Shown in pieces: positions 5,443 through 8,215 of a stretch of DNA of 8,215 bases. A program made the position numbers and the translations under genes. The notes beneath the pieces are model-generated. The model was given only the letters and a program-made list of their open reading frames with translations. It ran no database searches and was not told the DNA's origin. The stretch covers positions 1-8,215 of the forward strand of contig CANQIG010000074.1 in assembly GCA_947623765.1 (NCBI GenBank), written 5' to 3'. The stretch's first letter is position 1. Every line of letters starts with the position of its first letter. Source of the stretch: an uncultured Clostridia bacterium. GTDB lineage: Bacteria > Bacillota > Clostridia > Oscillospirales > Acutalibacteraceae.

Positions 5443-7542
5443 ATGGATAGATTTATCGGAAAGCGTCTCGACGGGCGCTATGAGATCCATGAGCTTCTCG
5501 GCGTCGGCGGGATGGCGTATGTCTACCGCGCATATGACAACATCGAGAACCGCTGGGTCGCGATCAAGATCCTCAAGGAGGAGCTCTCGGACAACGTCGA
5601 TTTCCTGCGCCGGTTCCGGAACGAATCGAAGGCGATCGCCGTTCTCTCTCACCCCAATATCGTCAAGGTCTACGACGTGAGCTTTGGGGACAGGATCCAG
5701 TATATCGTCATGGAGTTCATCGACGGGATCACGCTCAAGGAGTATATCGAGCAGGAAGGAACCGTGAAATGGCGTGAGGCGCTGTATTTTACGGCGCAGG
5801 TCCTCCGCGCGCTGCAGCACGCCCATGAGCGCGGCGTGATCCATCGCGACGTGAAGCCGCAGAACATCATGCTGCTCGAGGACGGCACCATCAAGGTGAC
5901 GGACTTCGGGATCGCGCGTTTTTCCGAGGCGGAGACGCAGACCATGACCGGAAAGGCCATCGGCTCGGTGCACTATATCGCGCCGGAGCAGGCGCGCGGC
6001 GGTTTCGTGAATGATAAGGCGGACATCTATTCCGTCGGCGTCACGCTCTATGAGATGCTGACGGGCCAGCTCCCGTTCGTCGCGGACAGCGCCGTGTCCG
6101 TCGCGATCATGCAGATGCAGGAGGAGGCGACGCCGCCCAGCCGCATCAATCCCGCCATCCCGAAGGGACTGGAAGAGATCACCATGCACGCCATGGAGAA
6201 GAATCCCGCGCAGCGCTTTCCCTCTGCGGCGGATATGCTCGAAGATGTGGAGCGTTTCCGCAGGAATCCGGAGATCGTCTTCCATTACGGCGAGGACCTG
6301 GACCATGCCTACGCGCGCAATTCGGACAGCATCTACAACGCCGTGCGGGAGCAGCGCGTGAAGCCTGTCCAGAGCTACAACGACAATTACGAATACGAGG
6401 AGGAGTACGTGCGTTCCCGCAACGGGGCAAGGATCTCCATGATCCTGACGGGGATCCTTTCCGCCGTGCTGCTGGTCGGCGTGGTGCTCGGCGGCGTCTT
6501 CCTCTGGCGGCTGTTCCAGAACAGCACGCAGGTCATCGACGATGAGATCCTGCTCCCGAATTTCGTCGGGAAGATCTACGAGACGGAGATCAAGGACAAC
6601 CCGGAATACGACGATTTCGAGTTTGAGATCGTCATGGGCAATATGCCGAGCCGTCCCACCGGCGAGGTGCTTCGCCAGTCGCCGGAGGCGAATATGTCCG
6701 TGAAGCGAGGGAAGACCGTCTCCCTCACGGTGAACGGCGAGCTCCGCACGGTCATTCTGGAGGACGTTTCAGGGGATTCCCAGACCGAGGCGTATAACCG
6801 GCTGATGGATCTGAAGCTGAACCCGAAGATCCAGCCGATCACCGACGAGGAGACCGCCGTGGGCTACGTCGTGCGGACCGACCCGCCCGCCGGGAGCGAG
6901 GTCATGACGGGTTCCGAAGTGACGATCTTCGTCAGCTCCGGGCCTTCCAACGAAATGATCAATGTGCCGCCGCTCATCGGCGATAAGCTGGAGAACGCCT
7001 CGCAGGTGCTGAGCACCGTCGGTTTGGTCGTGGGGGGCGTCGAATACGACGACAACAGCGACCAGGACGAAGGGACGATCCTGGAGTGTGACCCCGCCGA
7101 GGGCGAACGGATCGCGAAGGGTTCCGCCGTCTGGCTGAAGGTCAGCTCCGGCAAGGGCGCTGTGAAGGAGTTCGACTATAATATCCCGCTGCCGGTCAAT
7201 GTCCAGCAAGACCTCGAACTCAAAGTCTACGTGAACGGCGAGCTGACGGAAACGAGGACCGTCAATCCGTCCGTCTCGAATGTCGCGACGGTACACTTCA
7301 AGGGACGCGGGCAGATCGGTCTGGTCTGCCGCATCAACGATCAGGACTACCTCACGGGCGACATCAATTTCGATACGGAGTCGGTCGACCGCGTTTCGAT
7401 CACGCCGTACGTCCCGGCGACGCCGACGGCGTCTCCGTCGCCGGAGCCGACTGCCGGAGCGACGACCGTGCCTCCGTTCGGAGGCGGGACGTACCCGTAT
7501 CCTGGCCCCACCATCGCGCCCGGGACGGTCCCGAATCCCTGA
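5443..7542 (+). CDS. prkC: PASTA-domain eukaryotic-like Ser/Thr protein kinase (PrkC/PknB)
   Basis: This 699-residue membrane kinase senses peptidoglycan fragments outside and phosphorylates cytoplasmic proteins. The kinase domain (about 13-273) has a glycine loop G20VGG, catalytic lysine K42 in VAIK, αC glutamate E61, HRDVKPQN at 134-141 (D136), DFG at 154-156 and APE at 180-182. The activation loop has likely autophosphorylation threonines T165, T167 and T169. A linker of about 57 residues, rich in tyrosine and acidic residues, leads to one transmembrane helix at about 331-355, so the N-terminus is inside. Outside are three PASTA repeats (about 370-431, 437-500, 506-570), a β-rich domain (about 571-655) and a Pro/Thr/Ser tail (about 656-699). 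The ATG has GAGAGGAAG upstream at 5428-5436. Three PASTA repeats plus a terminal domain match B. subtilis PrkC; the tail is extra. It pairs with the upstream phosphatase and precedes rsgA by 7 bases. Confidence 0.96.
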   Translation: MDRFIGKRLDGRYEIHELLGVGGMAYVYRAYDNIENRWVAIKILKEELSDNVDFLRRFRNESKAIAVLSHPNIVKVYDVSFGDRIQYIVMEFIDGITLKEYIEQEGTVKWREALYFTAQVLRALQHAHERGVIHRDVKPQNIMLLEDGTIKVTDFGIARFSEAETQTMTGKAIGSVHYIAPEQARGGFVNDKADIYSVGVTLYEMLTGQLPFVADSAVSVAIMQMQEEATPPSRINPAIPKGLEEITMHAMEKNPAQRFPSAADMLEDVERFRRNPEIVFHYGEDLDHAYARNSDSIYNAVREQRVKPVQSYNDNYEYEEEYVRSRNGARISMILTGILSAVLLVGVVLGGVFLWRLFQNSTQVIDDEILLPNFVGKIYETEIKDNPEYDDFEFEIVMGNMPSRPTGEVLRQSPEANMSVKRGKTVSLTVNGELRTVILEDVSGDSQTEAYNRLMDLKLNPKIQPITDEETAVGYVVRTDPPAGSEVMTGSEVTIFVSSGPSNEMINVPPLIGDKLENASQVLSTVGLVVGGVEYDDNSDQDEGTILECDPAEGERIAKGSAVWLKVSSGKGAVKEFDYNIPLPVNVQQDLELKVYVNGELTETRTVNPSVSNVATVHFKGRGQIGLVCRINDQDYLTGDINFDTESVDRVSITPYVPATPTASPSPEPTAGATTVPPFGGGTYPYPGPTIAPGTVPNP
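7414..7444 (+). other. Inverted repeat within the 3' end of prkC
   Basis: Bases 7414-7422 (CCGGCGACG) are perfectly complementary to 7436-7444 (CGTCGCCGG), separated by 13 bases. Inside this, an alternative hairpin pairs GACGCC (7419-7424) with GGCGTC (7428-7433) around a 3-base loop, so the two folds are mutually exclusive. There is no T-run after it, so it is not an intrinsic terminator. The repeat encodes the Pro/Thr-rich tail, and GC-rich codon use could produce it by chance. Confidence 0.35.
7471..7484 (+). other. Short hairpin within the 3' end of prkC
   Basis: CCTCC (7471-7475) pairs with GGAGG (7480-7484) around a GTTC loop. It has no following T-run, lies 56 bases before the prkC stop and encodes VPPFGG. 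The GGAGG arm resembles a ribosome binding site, but no start codon is placed to use it. Function, if any, is unknown. Confidence 0.25.
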
Positions 7543-7549
7543 GGCGAAG

Positions 7550-8215
7550 ATGGCGGAAGAAATCTATGAGGGCGTCGTTCTGAAAGGCGTCGGCGGGTTT
7601 TATTCGGTGCGTTTGGGCGAGCGGCTGATCGCGTGCAGCGCGCGCGGCAAATTCCGAAAGGACCGCATCACCCCGTATGCCGGGGATCGTGTGCGCTTCA
7701 CGGCGGACACGAACGACGAGGGACGACTGTTGGAGATCCTGCCGCGCAGGAATTTCCTGACGCGCCCGCCGCTCGCGAATCTCGACAAGCTGTTCATTGT
7801 CTGCTCGATGGCGGACCCGCGCCCGAACCCGCTGATCCTCGACAAAACGATCGCCGCCGCGGAGCTGCAGGGGATCGAGCCGTTGCTCATTTTCACCAAG
7901 ACGGATCTTTCCGCGCCGGACGCACTGCTCGGGATCTATCAGGCGGCGGGGTTCCATTGCTATACGGCGGAAAACGGCGTGTGCGGAGAGGACCTCCGCG
8001 CGGAGCTCGAGGGCTGCGTTTCGGCGTTCACCGGAAATTCAGGCGTGGGGAAATCCACGCTGCTCAACGCGATCCTCCCAGGGCTTGCGCAGGAGACGGG
8101 TGAGACGAGCCGGAAACTCGGACGCGGGAGGCACACGACGCGTCAGGTGGAGCTTTTTGAGGTAAACGGCGGGTATGTGGCGGATACGCCGGGCTTTTCC
8201 GCGATGGATATGGAG
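7550..8215 (+). CDS. rsgA: Ribosome small-subunit GTPase RsgA, N-terminal part
   Basis: The first 222 residues of RsgA (YjeQ/YloQ/CpgA) are visible; the frame is open to the end of the window with no stop. RsgA is a circularly permuted GTPase that binds the decoding region of the 30S subunit late in assembly and releases when GTP is hydrolysed. An OB-fold covers about residues 1-65. The GTPase motifs appear in permuted order: G4 as TKTD at 116-119 (threonine in place of the common asparagine, as I recall for B. subtilis YloQ), then the P-loop GNSGVGKST at 162-170, the switch region GRGRHTT at 191-197 and G3 DTPGF at 212-216. The C-terminal zinc domain lies outside. The ATG follows the prkC stop by 7 bases, with GAGG at 7541-7544 overlapping that stop codon. 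In B. subtilis this protein is a substrate of the adjacent kinase. Confidence 0.95.
   Translation, partial: MAEEIYEGVVLKGVGGFYSVRLGERLIACSARGKFRKDRITPYAGDRVRFTADTNDEGRLLEILPRRNFLTRPPLANLDKLFIVCSMADPRPNPLILDKTIAAAELQGIEPLLIFTKTDLSAPDALLGIYQAAGFHCYTAENGVCGEDLRAELEGCVSAFTGNSGVGKSTLLNAILPGLAQETGETSRKLGRGRHTTRQVELFEVNGGYVADTPGFSAMDME

Noticed and set aside
7895..7906. Thr instead of Asn in the RsgA G4 motif (TKTD)
   Set aside because: The same substitution is, to my knowledge, present in B. subtilis YloQ/CpgA, so it is lineage variation rather than loss of GTP binding.

Overview
The window looks like ordinary, well-conserved chromosome from a GC-rich member of the Bacillota, most likely class Clostridia. 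The basis is the gene order, which is that of the classic Bacillus/Clostridium locus priA-def-fmt-rsmB-rlmN-prpC-prkC-rsgA. The Gram-positive PASTA kinase, the strong GGAGG-type ribosome binding sites and the use of TTG starts agree with this. The sequence is GC-rich by eye (not counted), which suggests a high-GC clostridial lineage such as those of the gut rather than classic Clostridium or Bacillus. I cannot name a genus.

Layout: all eight genes are on the + strand and packed almost without gaps. They are: the 3' end of priA (primosomal helicase; 5' end off the window), def (peptide deformylase), fmt (methionyl-tRNA formyltransferase), rsmB (16S rRNA m5C methyltransferase), rlmN (23S rRNA/tRNA m2A methyltransferase), a PP2C phosphatase (stp/prpC), a PASTA-domain Ser/Thr kinase (prkC/pknB) and the 5' part of rsgA (ribosome-assembly GTPase; 3' end off the window). 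The largest gap is 40 bases, between def and fmt. Three junctions touch or overlap (fmt/rsmB, rlmN/stp) or are nearly contiguous (prkC/rsgA). I see no internal terminator or convincing promoter, so one transcript covering the window is likely.

How the genes work together: Fmt formylates initiator Met-tRNA and Def removes the formyl group after translation starts. RsmB, RlmN and RsgA modify or mature the ribosome. The kinase senses cell-wall fragments through its extracellular PASTA repeats and the phosphatase reverses its action. In Bacillus subtilis the orthologous kinase is known to phosphorylate translation factors, including the RsgA orthologue CpgA, so the cluster ties wall status to translation capacity.

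I found no mobile element, CRISPR array, RNA gene or undescribed system. The points worth a second look are small: an unusually tyrosine-rich juxtamembrane linker and a Pro/Thr-rich C-terminal tail in the kinase, hairpin-forming sequence near the 3' end of prkC, non-ATG starts, and a triple-ATG start for the phosphatase.
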